Shown here: in pieces, positions 26,131 through 35,506 of the stretch
Numbering within the stretch: position 1 is the stretch's first letter
Layout of the letters: the number at the start of each line of letters is the position of its first letter
NCBI GenBank assembly: GCA_017625095.1
Contig: JAGALQ010000024.1
Coordinates: forward strand, 274,619-338,618
DNA length: 64,000 nt
Reading direction: 5' to 3'
Source of the DNA: Clostridia bacterium
GTDB taxonomy: Bacteria > Bacillota > Clostridia > Oscillospirales > Acutalibacteraceae
Program-made: the position numbers and the translations under genes
Notes under the pieces: model-generated
Seen by the model: the letters and a program-made list of their open reading frames with translations, nothing else
What the model was told of the DNA's origin: nothing
Database searches by the model: none

Positions 26131-26880
26131 TTATTTACCAAATCCCATTTCCCAACCTATTTTAAATCCAAGTGTATATGAACTAATAAAAAATCTGAAA
26201 AGTGAAAACATCATAGTTAATGGTTGAAACATTTTAACGAAGAAATCTGCCTGGTCAGGATCAACATATCCGCATTCGCATTTGCCATTTTCATCAAATG
26301 TGTGCAATTCTACAACTTCTGAGTAACATTCAGTGCACCAATACATATGACCATCACTGATGAACCCATACGCATCCGGTGTATGAGTATGCGCACCATA
26401 GCCACAAGCGCATATACCATTTTCATCCATTTCATGTTTTTCGGTAATTGTAGCACCACAATATTTACAGATATATGTGTGATAACCGTCGAAATTAATT
26501 ACAGAATAAATTCTTGCAACGTGTTCATGGTCAACATATCCGCAAACGCATTCGTTGTTTTCATCCAATATATGATTTTCATTAATTGTTAATTTGCACA
26601 CTGTACAAGTAAACGAGTGAACAGTATCGGTATATATGGGGTATGTTGTTGCCTGATGCTCATGTTCAAAATAACCACAATCACATTCGCCGTTCTCGTC
26701 AATATCGTGATATTCAGTAACAACTTCGCTACAATACTTGCAAATATACGAATGGGTATATTCTGTTTTCAGAAGATCAGGATAATTGCCGGGCTTATGA
26801 GTATGCTCTGCACTTGCAAGAACAGAAGCTGATGACATTACGAAGGTTACAGCAAGAATAAATGCCAGTATTTTTTTCAC
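26131..26880 (-). CDS. Secreted protein with four Cys/His zinc-ribbon-like repeats
   Basis: Function not recognised. The 249-residue protein starts with a signal peptide (1-~24), from a GTG preceded by AAGGAG. Four tandem repeats of about 45 residues follow, each with CxxC then CxC: Cys47/50-66/68, 92/95-111/113, 138/141-157/159 and 182/185-201/203. Each CxC lies in a DEN(G/N)xCxCGY box followed in the first three by an HEH/HTH tail. The C-terminus (~212-249) is hydrophobic and could anchor it to the membrane. The pattern suggests four metal-binding knuckles outside the cell (inference). DNA here is visibly richer in A/T than flanking genes. Confidence 0.8.
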   Translation of the reverse strand: MKKILAFILAVTFVMSSASVLASAEHTHKPGNYPDLLKTEYTHSYICKYCSEVVTEYHDIDENGECDCGYFEHEHQATTYPIYTDTVHSFTCTVCKLTINENHILDENNECVCGYVDHEHVARIYSVINFDGYHTYICKYCGATITEKHEMDENGICACGYGAHTHTPDAYGFISDGHMYWCTECYSEVVELHTFDENGKCECGYVDPDQADFFVKMFQPLTMMFSLFRFFISSYTLGFKIGWEMGFGK

Positions 26881-26963
26881 AATAAGTTCTCCTTAAAAGT
26901 TTATTCCATAAACTCTTTTTACTCTAATTATAGTTTATCCGGTCACATAACGAATTAAATTAA

Positions 26964-28499
26964 TTATGCAAAAAGCTTCATAATTCCGCCGATGAGTGCT
27001 GCAAGAGCATCAAGGGGAAGAACACCGAGAAGGAATCTTACGGGTGTGTCGCAGATTGCGCTTGCGATGATGCCCCAATCGAAGAAGAAGGGTCTCTCCT
27101 GTGCTTCGGGTGCACCGTCATACTCAAGAGCAAATGCCTGTGTATACACTACACCGCCCACGCCGTATGCTTCCGCGCGGACATAGCTGCCGATTTCTTC
27201 TGAGTAATCGTCAAGGTCGATTGTATCACCGACGTGAATAACCTTGCCGTCAGCAATCCAGTGAATAACGAGTGCGTTATCTGCCTTGAGTGCGATTGTA
27301 TCCTCAGCTTCATCAACTGTTACGTTTGTGAAAAGAGGTCTTGCAGAGCCTTCGGGAGCTTCGTACTTCTGACCGCTGTCGCCCTCTGCCATTTCAATCT
27401 CACTCTGTGCGATAATAGCGTCAAGCTGAGTTGCAAGTGCTGCAGCCTCTGCAGTGCCGAGTGCCTTGAGCTCTTTGCTGAGATTTACAAGCTCATCGAA
27501 ATTACCGACATACTTGCTTGCAGCGAAGAATGCACCTTCCTGCATATTCTTCTTGAGGTTTTCTGATGTATTCTCAGCCATATAATGCATTGTATAACCC
27601 GAATCAACGATATCAAGGTTATGGGCATCAGATGTTGCAATTGCAAAAACGTTTCTGCCGTGAGGGATAAGATCAACAAGCATAATATCCCAGAGCTTTC
27701 TGTCAAAACGTGTTCTGCTGTCGCCCTTGCTGTTGATGTCTATACCTATACAGCTCTTATACTTGAGAAGAAGGTTTTCAAACTTATTGATCTTATAGTT
27801 ATATGAGAAGTCATCCTTGTTGTATGCATCTGCAGTGTAAACTTCGTCACGTGCGTTGGTATACTCACCGGGGTGATTGATAACGGAAAGACCGCCGAGA
27901 GAATCAATTTTGCTGATTACCGACTCGTATTCGCTTGTGCCGCCTACTCTGCCGTTGCCGTAATCAACAAACCATGTGTTGACGTGTGCATTGTTGAAGG
28001 ATGTACCGTTCTGCTCATTGCCGAAAGGAACGGAAAGCATTGCCTGTCCGCCGTCCTGTGCATAAAACTCATCACCTGCAGCAGACTTTGTTACCGTATA
28101 AGCCTTGCCGTTTGCGGCAGTGCCTTCAGTAGAGAGGACTTCGCCGCCGATAACACCGTTCTTGACAACGCCGAGAACCTTCATAGCGGGAACGTAGTCG
28201 TGAGTAAGGTAGCCGTATGAAACGGTGCTGTGGTCGGTTCTTGCATAAATATCAAAACCGAGTTCATAATGACGCTCTGTCATCTGAGGAAGTGAATCGT
28301 GACCGTCACTGAAAGTTGTGTGGCTGTGAAGATCTGCTTTATATGCCTTATATGTGTCAAAATCGACGTTGGCATAGGGATTTTTAATTTTGTAATCGAC
28401 GTCGGCATCAGCAGCAGATGCGACTGCAGCAAAGCTGAAAACCATTGCTGCACTGAGAATAAGGCACAATGCCTTTTTGTACATTTTCTTGACTTGCAT
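26964..28499 (-). CDS. Secreted PHP-domain metallohydrolase
   Basis: A 511-residue exported protein: signal peptide (1-~30, ending ASAADA), PHP-domain metal motifs DLHSHTTFSDGHD (His58, His60, Asp65), ARTDHS (Asp89, His90), VINHPGEYT and TSDAHNLDI. The C-terminus after ~470 is hydrophobic and may anchor it. PHP domains hydrolyse phosphoesters; extracytoplasmic members are found in Firmicutes but their substrates are unclear. The ATG at 28499 is chosen because AAGGAGG lies eight bases upstream. It has its own promoter (28540-28568). Confidence 0.88.
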   Translation of the reverse strand: MQVKKMYKKALCLILSAAMVFSFAAVASAADADVDYKIKNPYANVDFDTYKAYKADLHSHTTFSDGHDSLPQMTERHYELGFDIYARTDHSTVSYGYLTHDYVPAMKVLGVVKNGVIGGEVLSTEGTAANGKAYTVTKSAAGDEFYAQDGGQAMLSVPFGNEQNGTSFNNAHVNTWFVDYGNGRVGGTSEYESVISKIDSLGGLSVINHPGEYTNARDEVYTADAYNKDDFSYNYKINKFENLLLKYKSCIGIDINSKGDSRTRFDRKLWDIMLVDLIPHGRNVFAIATSDAHNLDIVDSGYTMHYMAENTSENLKKNMQEGAFFAASKYVGNFDELVNLSKELKALGTAEAAALATQLDAIIAQSEIEMAEGDSGQKYEAPEGSARPLFTNVTVDEAEDTIALKADNALVIHWIADGKVIHVGDTIDLDDYSEEIGSYVRAEAYGVGGVVYTQAFALEYDGAPEAQERPFFFDWGIIASAICDTPVRFLLGVLPLDALAALIGGIMKLFA

Positions 28500-28539
28500 C
28501 AAAATATCCTCCTTAGAATATTTCTAAAATAACAAGTGT

Positions 28540-28568
28540 ATATTAGCATATTTTTCAAAATCAGTCAA
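28540..28568 (-). promoter_or_regulatory. Promoter of the PHP-domain gene
   Basis: TTGACT (28568-28563), 17-base spacer, TAATAT (28545-28540) on the minus strand, followed by about 40 bases of leader to the ATG. Confidence 0.75.
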
Positions 28569-28607
28569 CAAAACAATTATAAACTATGAAAGTTTAACAA
28601 GAAAAAA

Positions 28608-29303
28608 TTATGCTTGTTCTGCGGAATATTTTTCTGCAACCTCAATTAAAAACTTATAAATCGGTGCAAAAGACTCATAAATCGGTCTGATTTTTTCTAT
28701 AAAATCTGCATTTTCAAGCTCATTGAGATTCGGGAAGCGGAACAAAAAGCAAAAGCTCTTGCAGTTATAATACGGCTCAAGCACAGGCATCGGGCAGCCT
28801 TTCTTTGCACGCTTATAGAAATCGCCGCTGAACACCGCACCGTTTCTTTCCGCGATGATAACAGCATCGTAAAAATCGTCTGGACGGGCAGCAATTTCCT
28901 GCCTGAAAATCTCCATCATTCTCGGAGGAGCATAATAAGTGCCTACACCGCCTGAATAGCCGTTCTGAGCAACTTCAAACCACATACACGGAAAATGCGG
29001 CAACGCGTGCTTATCGCGGGTAAACATCGTCCACAGATTCTCGCGGTACATGTGCTTATCCTTTGTATAGCGTGTATCTCGTCTGACGCGTGAGACCATT
29101 TTCTGCGGAACAATCGGAATATCTTCGTCAATTTCTATAATGGTATCAGAAAGAGCACATATAATCTGCTGAAGAGGAATAGTTATACCCTCTTTAATTC
29201 TTTTCTTATTTTCTTCATAAAAATCTCTGCTGTTGCGGAAACGGTTTTCGCTCAGAAGTATAAGAATCTCAGGCTTTATTCCGTCATATCTGTAAGTACT
29301 CAT
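28608..29303 (-). CDS. DUF2461 family protein
   Basis: A 231-residue conserved protein of the DUF2461/TIGR02453 type, recognisable from LSENRFRNSRDFYEENK near the N-terminus, VPQKMVSRVRRDTRYTKDK around residue 65, and the YSGGVGTYYAPP segment. The biochemical function of the family is unknown. It overlaps the PLP enzyme gene by 4 bases and is the last gene of a five-gene minus-strand run beginning with two M42 peptidases. Confidence 0.85.
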   Translation of the reverse strand: MSTYRYDGIKPEILILLSENRFRNSRDFYEENKKRIKEGITIPLQQIICALSDTIIEIDEDIPIVPQKMVSRVRRDTRYTKDKHMYRENLWTMFTRDKHALPHFPCMWFEVAQNGYSGGVGTYYAPPRMMEIFRQEIAARPDDFYDAVIIAERNGAVFSGDFYKRAKKGCPMPVLEPYYNCKSFCFLFRFPNLNELENADFIEKIRPIYESFAPIYKFLIEVAEKYSAEQA

Positions 29304-30562
29304 TTAAGAAGTCCCCTCTTGAAGATTTCTTGTGCGGCAAGCATAATGCCGACTTTGCCGCTGTCAAAATTGAGTGAGCCCTGCATCCATACGGCAAAAG
29401 GCTCACGCAGAGGAGCATCGGACGAAAGCTCGATTGATGAACCGCCCGTAAACGCACCCGCTGACATAATAACCTGATTGTCATAGCCGGGCATATCCCA
29501 AGGCTCAGGACAGACGTTTGAATCAATCGGGGCACCCTTTTGCATACCCTGGCAGAAGGCAATAAGCGTTTCACTGTTGCAGAGCTTGAGTGCCTGAATA
29601 ATATCAACACGCTTTTCACTGCTGTGCGGTGTTGTTTCGTAGCCGAGCTGTTCAAACAGAGAAGCGGCAAAAACAGCTGTTTTGAGCGCTTCGCCAACAA
29701 TATGCGGTGCGTTGAAAAGACCCATAAACAGTCCTCTCGTCTGACCGAGTGAGGGACCAACCTCTCTGCCAAGACCGGGTGTAGTCATACGGTAGGAGCA
29801 TTTTTCAACTAGGTCTGCACGACCTGCAATATATCCGCCGCATTTTGCAATACCGCCGCCGGGGTTTTTGATAAGCGAGCCTGCAATGATATCAGCACCG
29901 TGTGAAACAGGCTCTGTACGCTCAACGAACTCACCGTAGCAGTTATCAACCATAATAACGGCATCGCTCTTGTTGCGGACAATTTTTGCGATTTTTTCAA
30001 TATCCTCAACACCAAGACTCGGACGCAGAGAATAACCTCTTGAGCGCTGGATATATACCATTGCGACCTTTTCTTCAAGAGCTTTTTCAATGCCATCAAG
30101 GTCAACAGTGCCGTCAGGCAGCAAATCAACCTGCTTGTATGTAACACCGAAATCCTTGAGTGAGCCCATACCGCTGCCCTTGATACCGATTACGGAATGA
30201 ATCGTATCATAAGGCGTGCCTGTGACGCAAAGCATTGTATCGCCCGGACGGAGCAAGCCGAAAAGAGCAACACCGAGCGTATGCGTACCGCAGGTAAGGC
30301 TGTGGCGAATAAGAGAATCCTCCGCCCCGACACAGTCAGCAAGCACACTGTCAAGAACATCACGGCCTCTGTCGCCGTAACCGTAACCCGTAGACTCGGT
30401 AAAATGGCTCTCCGTTACGCTGTTTTTTATAAATGCGGCAAGCACCTTTTCCTGGTTATATGCACGGATTTCGTCAATTCGCGCAAAGGAAGCGGACGCA
30501 GCTTCAAGAGCCTTCTCACCTGCTGCCGCAATTGTACTGTCAATATTAAAAAAACTGTTCAT
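29300..30562 (-). CDS. PLP-dependent Cys/Met-metabolism enzyme (aluminum-resistance/YnbB family)
   Basis: A 420-residue fold-type I PLP enzyme. The lysine-bearing motif is AGSLIKNPGGGIAKCGGYIAG (about residues 230-250), with upstream MVDNCYGEFVE contacting PLP. The family is annotated as aluminum resistance protein or methionine gamma-lyase-like; the true substrate is not settled. Possible methionine or cysteine catabolism fits a neighbourhood of peptidases. It follows an acetyltransferase gene by 13 bases and overlaps the DUF2461 gene. Confidence 0.88.
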   Translation of the reverse strand: MNSFFNIDSTIAAAGEKALEAASASFARIDEIRAYNQEKVLAAFIKNSVTESHFTESTGYGYGDRGRDVLDSVLADCVGAEDSLIRHSLTCGTHTLGVALFGLLRPGDTMLCVTGTPYDTIHSVIGIKGSGMGSLKDFGVTYKQVDLLPDGTVDLDGIEKALEEKVAMVYIQRSRGYSLRPSLGVEDIEKIAKIVRNKSDAVIMVDNCYGEFVERTEPVSHGADIIAGSLIKNPGGGIAKCGGYIAGRADLVEKCSYRMTTPGLGREVGPSLGQTRGLFMGLFNAPHIVGEALKTAVFAASLFEQLGYETTPHSSEKRVDIIQALKLCNSETLIAFCQGMQKGAPIDSNVCPEPWDMPGYDNQVIMSAGAFTGGSSIELSSDAPLREPFAVWMQGSLNFDSGKVGIMLAAQEIFKRGLLK

Positions 30563-30575
30563 TATTCAAAAATCC

Positions 30576-31301
30576 TTATCTGTTTTTAATCTCTGCCCAA
30601 ACATCCACGCACTTATAACCCATACGCTCATAGAATGAATTGAGCGCAGGAAGACAGCGCAGATAGACCGTATAACCGCCGAATGAATTGACAAGGCTTG
30701 TCGCTAATCCCTGACCGCGGTATTCCTTATCCGTAGCAACCGCACCGAGCACAGCCTTATCACCCGCAATATGCAGAAGCGAGGCTGTCGCAACAATTTT
30801 GCCCTCCTTACGGATAACGCGCATATCTGCAGTGCCGCAATTGATTCTGCGGCAGATATCCGTAAACCACGGGTCAAACTCGCCTTTTATATCAAGGAGC
30901 TTATATACTTCTTCATAATCAGATGCTGTTTCGGGCTTTTCGTAAGCATCGTTCTGCGAATCAGTCTTCTCCTTGCGAAGCACCTGACCGCAGCCGCAGG
31001 CAAACATTTCAAGGCTTACAACATCCCTTGCCTGACAGAGAATGTTGTTATAACCGAGCGCATCAAGAAACTCTCTCAGCTCTTCAAAATCAGCCTTGAG
31101 GGTTGTGGAGATTACAACCTCGCCCTCATAGCTGCAAACAGCAGCCGTCATATAATCGCCCGTAATCTGAAGCCAGTAGCGGCAGATATCCATCTCGGGC
31201 GGATATGCCTTAAGCATTGACAATATATTTATGCCGAAGCTGTCCTCGCAGAATTCCTCGAGAAGCTCAGCTTCTTCCTTATTTTCTATCAGTTTAAGCA
31301 T
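30576..31301 (-). CDS. GNAT-family N-acetyltransferase
   Basis: A 241-residue protein whose C-terminal half is a GNAT domain with the acetyl-CoA motif VATDKEYRGQGLATSLV (about 180-196) and ending SFYERMGYK. The N-terminal half is a divergent region of the FR47/double-GNAT type. I chose the ATG at 31301, which overlaps the preceding peptidase gene by 8 bases and has a GAGG site. The acceptor is unknown. Confidence 0.82.
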   Translation of the reverse strand: MLKLIENKEEAELLEEFCEDSFGINILSMLKAYPPEMDICRYWLQITGDYMTAAVCSYEGEVVISTTLKADFEELREFLDALGYNNILCQARDVVSLEMFACGCGQVLRKEKTDSQNDAYEKPETASDYEEVYKLLDIKGEFDPWFTDICRRINCGTADMRVIRKEGKIVATASLLHIAGDKAVLGAVATDKEYRGQGLATSLVNSFGGYTVYLRCLPALNSFYERMGYKCVDVWAEIKNR

Positions 31302-32310
31302 TTGCAAATTCCTCTGAAATATATTTGACCGCAAGCTTCATCTGCTCAATATCATCTTTGCTGATTACGCAGGATGCAGAATGAAGATAACGTGTTGCAA
31401 AGGACACGGTAAGAGTCTTTACGCCGCCTCTGCTGTTTGAGATAGCTCTTGCATCATTGCCGCCGGCAACAACGGTTTTTGTCTGCATTTTAAAGCCTTT
31501 TTCGGCAGAAAGTCTGCCTGCAAGCTTATAAAGCTGAGTGTTATATACGCTCGCGCCGTCCATAAACGGAATAACTGCGCCTTCGCCGAGCTTGCATACC
31601 TCTTTCTCACCGCTGACACCCGAAATATCCGCAGCAGTTGTCGTTTCGATAACAACAGCATAATCAGGTGCAACGGTAAAAGCGGCAGCTGATGCACCGC
31701 GGCAGCCGACCTCTTCCTGCACGGTAAATGCAAACCACGTGTCATATTCAACACCGCCGATAATCATATCGAGCATAAGCGCACAGCCTGCTCTGTCATC
31801 AAGTGCCTTGCCTTTGAGTAATGAACCGAATTCAACACATTCACTCTCAAAAACAATCTTGTCGCCGAGCGACACAACACCGTCGAGGTCTTCTTTTTTA
31901 TCAGCACCGACATCAATATAAAGCGAGTTTTTTTCCGGCATTTTGAGTTCATCGTCACCTCTGCGAAGATGAATCGGCACAACACCGATAACACCCGTAA
32001 TCTCATTTTCGCCAACCTTAACACGCTTGCCGAGAAGAGCAGAAACTTCAATGCCGCCGACATTGCTGAATTTTATAAGACCGTCATCGGTGATATAGGT
32101 TACAATCATACCGACCTCATCCATATGAGCAGCCAGCATAACCTTATTTTTTGCCGTTTTTTTACCCTTGGCAAAAACGATGAGGTTACCCATTACATCA
32201 ACAGAGTATTCTGCCGATTCGGGAAGCTTTGAGATAATATAATCTCTGACCTTTTCTTCTCTGCCGGAAGTTCCGCCGATAAGGCTGAGTTCTTTAATCA
32301 TATCAAGCAT
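31294..32310 (-). CDS. M42-family zinc aminopeptidase (second of a tandem pair)
   Basis: A 338-residue glutamyl aminopeptidase/cellulase-M family metallopeptidase. Metal ligands and catalytic residues are visible as AAHMDEVG, KALDDRAG, VQEEVGCRGA, and VIETTT; a typical final metal histidine lies near RYLHSAS. M42 enzymes form cytoplasmic tetrahedral dodecamers that trim peptides. The ATG at 32310 (GGGAGGG site) gives an 8-base overlap with the upstream paralogue. Confidence 0.9.
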   Translation of the reverse strand: MLDMIKELSLIGGTSGREEKVRDYIISKLPESAEYSVDVMGNLIVFAKGKKTAKNKVMLAAHMDEVGMIVTYITDDGLIKFSNVGGIEVSALLGKRVKVGENEITGVIGVVPIHLRRGDDELKMPEKNSLYIDVGADKKEDLDGVVSLGDKIVFESECVEFGSLLKGKALDDRAGCALMLDMIIGGVEYDTWFAFTVQEEVGCRGASAAAFTVAPDYAVVIETTTAADISGVSGEKEVCKLGEGAVIPFMDGASVYNTQLYKLAGRLSAEKGFKMQTKTVVAGGNDARAISNSRGGVKTLTVSFATRYLHSASCVISKDDIEQMKLAVKYISEEFANA

Positions 32311-33325
32311 TTTTTGCACCCTCCCTGCTGAGAATATAAGCAGCCATAAGCTGTGCCGTGCTCTCAATATCATCAAGATCTATAACCTCAACAGCAGTGT
32401 GCATATTACGCTGAGGAATTGAGAGAAGAGCTGTCTTTTTACCGCCTGCGGAAACCGCAATATCATCGGCATTGGTACCTGTGCGTGAGCCCATAACCTC
32501 AACCTGATATTTTATAGAGTTTGCTTTTGCAAGCTCTTCAAGTTTACGCGACATATCAAAATTAAGTGACGGTGCATAACCGACAAGTGTGCCCTCACCG
32601 AGCTTTGCCCTGACGCTGTCATCTGTGCCGGGAGCTTTTGCAAAGCTGACATCGACTGCAATCGCTTCATCTGCCTGAGCATTAAAGCCGCCTGCAACAG
32701 CACCTGCACTGCCTGTTTCCTCACAAGCAGAGAACATAACCCTGACAGGAAGACTGCTGAGCTTATCACCGAGGATTTCAAGACAACGGAGAATTGAAGC
32801 CACACCGCAGCGGTCATCAAGTGCCGCACCGCAGACGCGTTTGCCGAGCATTTTTTCAAGATTGCCGTTCATTGTTATTCTGTCGCCGATGCTGATAACC
32901 TCTTCAGCCTGAGTCTTGGTCATACCCACATCAATTGCAATATCGCTGATTTTGCTTGCTTTTTTCTCATCACCCTTTGACAGATGAGGAGGAGTTGACG
33001 AAATAACACCGTAAACATCGCGCTTTCCGTGAATTGTCACCTCAGCAGCAGAGAGCACAATGGGGTCAATACCGCCGACACGCGCAACCTTGATAAAGCC
33101 CTTATCATCAATTGATGTGACGGCAAAACCAATACGGTCAAGATGTGCATCAAGCAGAATCTTGCTGCCCTCAACGCCTGTATCACCGATAACATTTCCC
33201 ATAGTATCGATGCTTGCAGGCATATATCTGCCAAGCATTTCAGCGGCTACAGCGGCAGCAGAGCTTTCATCACCAGATGTGCCGTTTGCATGACAAAGAG
33301 AACAAAGAATATCAAACATTTCCAA
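32303..33325 (-). CDS. M42-family zinc aminopeptidase (first of a tandem pair)
   Basis: A 340-residue paralogue of the next gene. Motifs: LDAHLDRIGF, AALDDRCGV, SACEETGSAGA and NMHTAVE. I favour the TTG at 33325, five or six bases after AGGTGA; an ATG two codons in (33319) is possible. No room for a promoter exists between this start and the galK terminator at 33352-33369, so it may be expressed by read-through or from a promoter within the end of galK. The pair probably forms mixed or two distinct peptidase particles. Confidence 0.9.
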   Translation of the reverse strand: MEMFDILCSLCHANGTSGDESSAAAVAAEMLGRYMPASIDTMGNVIGDTGVEGSKILLDAHLDRIGFAVTSIDDKGFIKVARVGGIDPIVLSAAEVTIHGKRDVYGVISSTPPHLSKGDEKKASKISDIAIDVGMTKTQAEEVISIGDRITMNGNLEKMLGKRVCGAALDDRCGVASILRCLEILGDKLSSLPVRVMFSACEETGSAGAVAGGFNAQADEAIAVDVSFAKAPGTDDSVRAKLGEGTLVGYAPSLNFDMSRKLEELAKANSIKYQVEVMGSRTGTNADDIAVSAGGKKTALLSIPQRNMHTAVEVIDLDDIESTAQLMAAYILSREGAKNA

Positions 33326-33349
33326 TTTATTCACCTCAAACAAAAACCA

Positions 33350-33369
33350 AAAGGGCGGTCAACCGCCCT
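33350..33369 (-). terminator. Terminator of galK
   Basis: 8-bp GC-rich stem (33352-33359 with 33362-33369) and, on the minus strand, TTTTGGTTTTTG after it. Confidence 0.75.
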
Positions 33370-33377
33370 GTTTGAAT

Positions 33378-34655
33378 TTATATTACGTTTATGCCGCCAA
33401 CAGGTCTGATAGAGAGAACATAGCAGTTGCCCTCACCAAACACAAGCTCCATACGACGCTTGAAATCAGCAAGCATATCAATCGGGACAAAAGCCTGAAT
33501 CGTGCCTGCAAAACCGCCGCCGTGAACACGCCATGCACCCTTGCCGTCAAGCAGCTCTTCACAAAGGCAAAGGCCGAGCGAAACGGGCTGTGAGATGGGG
33601 TCTTTAACGGAGAAAACATTCTGATTGTACATATATGATGACTGACCGCTCTTGATAACGAGCTTTTTAAACTCGCCGAACTCTTTATTTTCAAGAGCTT
33701 TTACTTCCTTATCGACACGGTCATTCTCGCTGAAGAAATGCTTTGCTCTGAGAATTGCTCTGTCACCTACAGCGCCGCGTATAAGGTCGATTGAGTTGAG
33801 GAACTGTGCCTGATCAGCATCGCGCAGGAAACCGTGGCCAAGACGCTGTGCTACAGATATCATTTCATTTTTAACGGCTGCATATTCATCGGTAAGGTCA
33901 GAATGGCTGCCGCCTGTGTTTACAATGCAAAGAGCGTGTGCGCAAGACTCAAACTCAAACTTGACGGGTTTGATAACAGGTGTTGAAGGATCGTTGAAAT
34001 CCATAAATACAAAACCGCCGACAGAGCAGGTCATCTGATCAAGCAGGCCGCAGGGTTTGCCGAAGAACTCGTTTTCAGCATACTGGGCAATCTGAGCAAT
34101 CTCAACAGGTGTAACCTTGCCGTCGTTATAAAGGTAGTTGAGAATTGTACCGACAAGAACCTCGAAAGATGCGGATGAAGAAAGACCTGAACCGGAAACG
34201 ACATCGTTCGCTGTTGCCGCATCAAAGCCGCCGATTTCATAGCCTCTTTCAACAAAGCCTGCACAAACACCGCGGATGAGAGCCTTTGACTTTGAATACT
34301 CGCTCTTCTTGGGTGTTAGGTCGGTAACATCGACCATATCCATATCGTAGCCCTCTGATTTGAGGCGGATAACATCCTTGCCGTTTTTAGCAACAGCGGC
34401 AATTGCATCAAGGTTGATTGCAGCTGCAAGAACCTTGCCGTGGTTGTGGTCAGTGTGGTTGCCGCCGACTTCGCTTCTGCCCGGAGCGGAGAAAAAGCTG
34501 ATTTCGTTCTGCTCGCCGAAAAGGTTTGCAAATGCATCAAGAACGCGGATATATCTGGGTTTCTGAGCTGAAGCCGAAGCACCGTAAAGAGAAGTGAGAG
34601 CAGAATCGAACTCTACACCCTCAAGACCTTTTTTAACAACATCGTAACTGAACAT
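33378..34655 (-). CDS. galK: Galactokinase (GHMP family)
   Basis: Phosphorylates galactose at C1 with ATP. The 425-residue protein has the galactokinase signature in slightly divergent form, GRSEVGGNHTDHNHG (59-73), the GHMP ATP loop SGSGLSSSASFEV (154-166), and a C-terminal WRVHGGGFAGTIQAF. The divergence from GRVNLIGEHTDYN (Ser-Glu for Val-Asn) leaves a related sugar kinase possible. It lies 7 bases downstream of the VTT-domain gene. No galT or galE is adjacent. Confidence 0.88.
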   Translation of the reverse strand: MFSYDVVKKGLEGVEFDSALTSLYGASASAQKPRYIRVLDAFANLFGEQNEISFFSAPGRSEVGGNHTDHNHGKVLAAAINLDAIAAVAKNGKDVIRLKSEGYDMDMVDVTDLTPKKSEYSKSKALIRGVCAGFVERGYEIGGFDAATANDVVSGSGLSSSASFEVLVGTILNYLYNDGKVTPVEIAQIAQYAENEFFGKPCGLLDQMTCSVGGFVFMDFNDPSTPVIKPVKFEFESCAHALCIVNTGGSHSDLTDEYAAVKNEMISVAQRLGHGFLRDADQAQFLNSIDLIRGAVGDRAILRAKHFFSENDRVDKEVKALENKEFGEFKKLVIKSGQSSYMYNQNVFSVKDPISQPVSLGLCLCEELLDGKGAWRVHGGGFAGTIQAFVPIDMLADFKRRMELVFGEGNCYVLSIRPVGGINVI

Positions 34656-34662
34656 ATTTAAG

Positions 34663-35394
34663 TTACATCCTTTCGAGAGATTTTGATTTTTTATAACGGT
34701 TTATCAGTAAGTTTATGGTAAGTATTGATATACCGGAAAGTGTGAGAAGAATAATGATGGGTAAGAAGAACGGAAGCGAAAGAGGATCGAAAACATATAC
34801 ACCGATAAAGGTATAAGAAAAAATCTTCGGCAAAAAGCTCAGGACAGATATAAGCATATATTTGCTGAACTTAAAGCCTATCGCACCGTAAATCTGGCTG
34901 ACGGGGTTTGTCGGCAGACCGGGAATTGAGCGGAGAATAAACAGGACCCACGGATTGCCGTTGCCCTGATAATCGATAAGTCGGCGGCTGAGGCTGTTTT
35001 TACGCAGAAGCTTATATGCGTTTCCTCCGCCGAAGCGTTTGCCGAACATATACCGCAGCACAAGCATAATGCTGTAACCGATGACATTGATAATGAGAGC
35101 GGGTAACGGATCGTAAACCATACCCGAAAGCACGCATAACGCAGGAATTGTGGCAAAAGGAATAAAAGTTTTTATTGCGAACAAAGCAAAAATAGCAAGA
35201 ACAATAAGCTCGTTATAACCGATTGCCAGAACTCTGTTATCAAGCCATAAAAGCATTTCTTCATACTTTGAGTACCAGAGCTGAATCTCATCGCTCGCAG
35301 CGAAAATATAAAGCCCGACAAAAACGCCGGCAAGAATGAGCATCATAACACCGGTAAACGACATAGCCGAGCTGCGCTTAACATCGTTTTTCAA
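34663..35394 (-). CDS. VTT/TVP38-TMEM64 family membrane protein
   Basis: A 243-residue integral membrane protein of the DedA-related VTT superfamily: about five to six membrane segments, the re-entrant FIPFATIPALCVLSGM-type motif (~76-92), and the conserved FILRSIPGLPTNPVSQIYG segment (~152-170). Relatives act in lipid scrambling or membrane homeostasis. The start is a TTG after GAGGGGG. It is co-transcribed with galK, a link whose meaning is not obvious. Confidence 0.88.
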   Translation of the reverse strand: MKNDVKRSSAMSFTGVMMLILAGVFVGLYIFAASDEIQLWYSKYEEMLLWLDNRVLAIGYNELIVLAIFALFAIKTFIPFATIPALCVLSGMVYDPLPALIINVIGYSIMLVLRYMFGKRFGGGNAYKLLRKNSLSRRLIDYQGNGNPWVLFILRSIPGLPTNPVSQIYGAIGFKFSKYMLISVLSFLPKIFSYTFIGVYVFDPLSLPFFLPIIILLTLSGISILTINLLINRYKKSKSLERM

Positions 35395-35430
35395 TTATCC
35401 CCCTCACCTGCCTTTCTTTTGCGCACAGGA

Positions 35431-35458
35431 TTGCATTTTACAAAAATATATGTATAAT
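35431..35458 (+). promoter_or_regulatory. Promoter of the 2-hydroxyacid dehydrogenase gene
   Basis: TTGCAT (35431-35436), 16-base spacer, TATAAT (35453-35458), 48 bases before the ATG. Confidence 0.65.
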
Positions 35459-35506
35459 TATATATAAAAAATAGTCTCAGGTCAACTAAAACGGAGTGAA
35501 TTTTTT

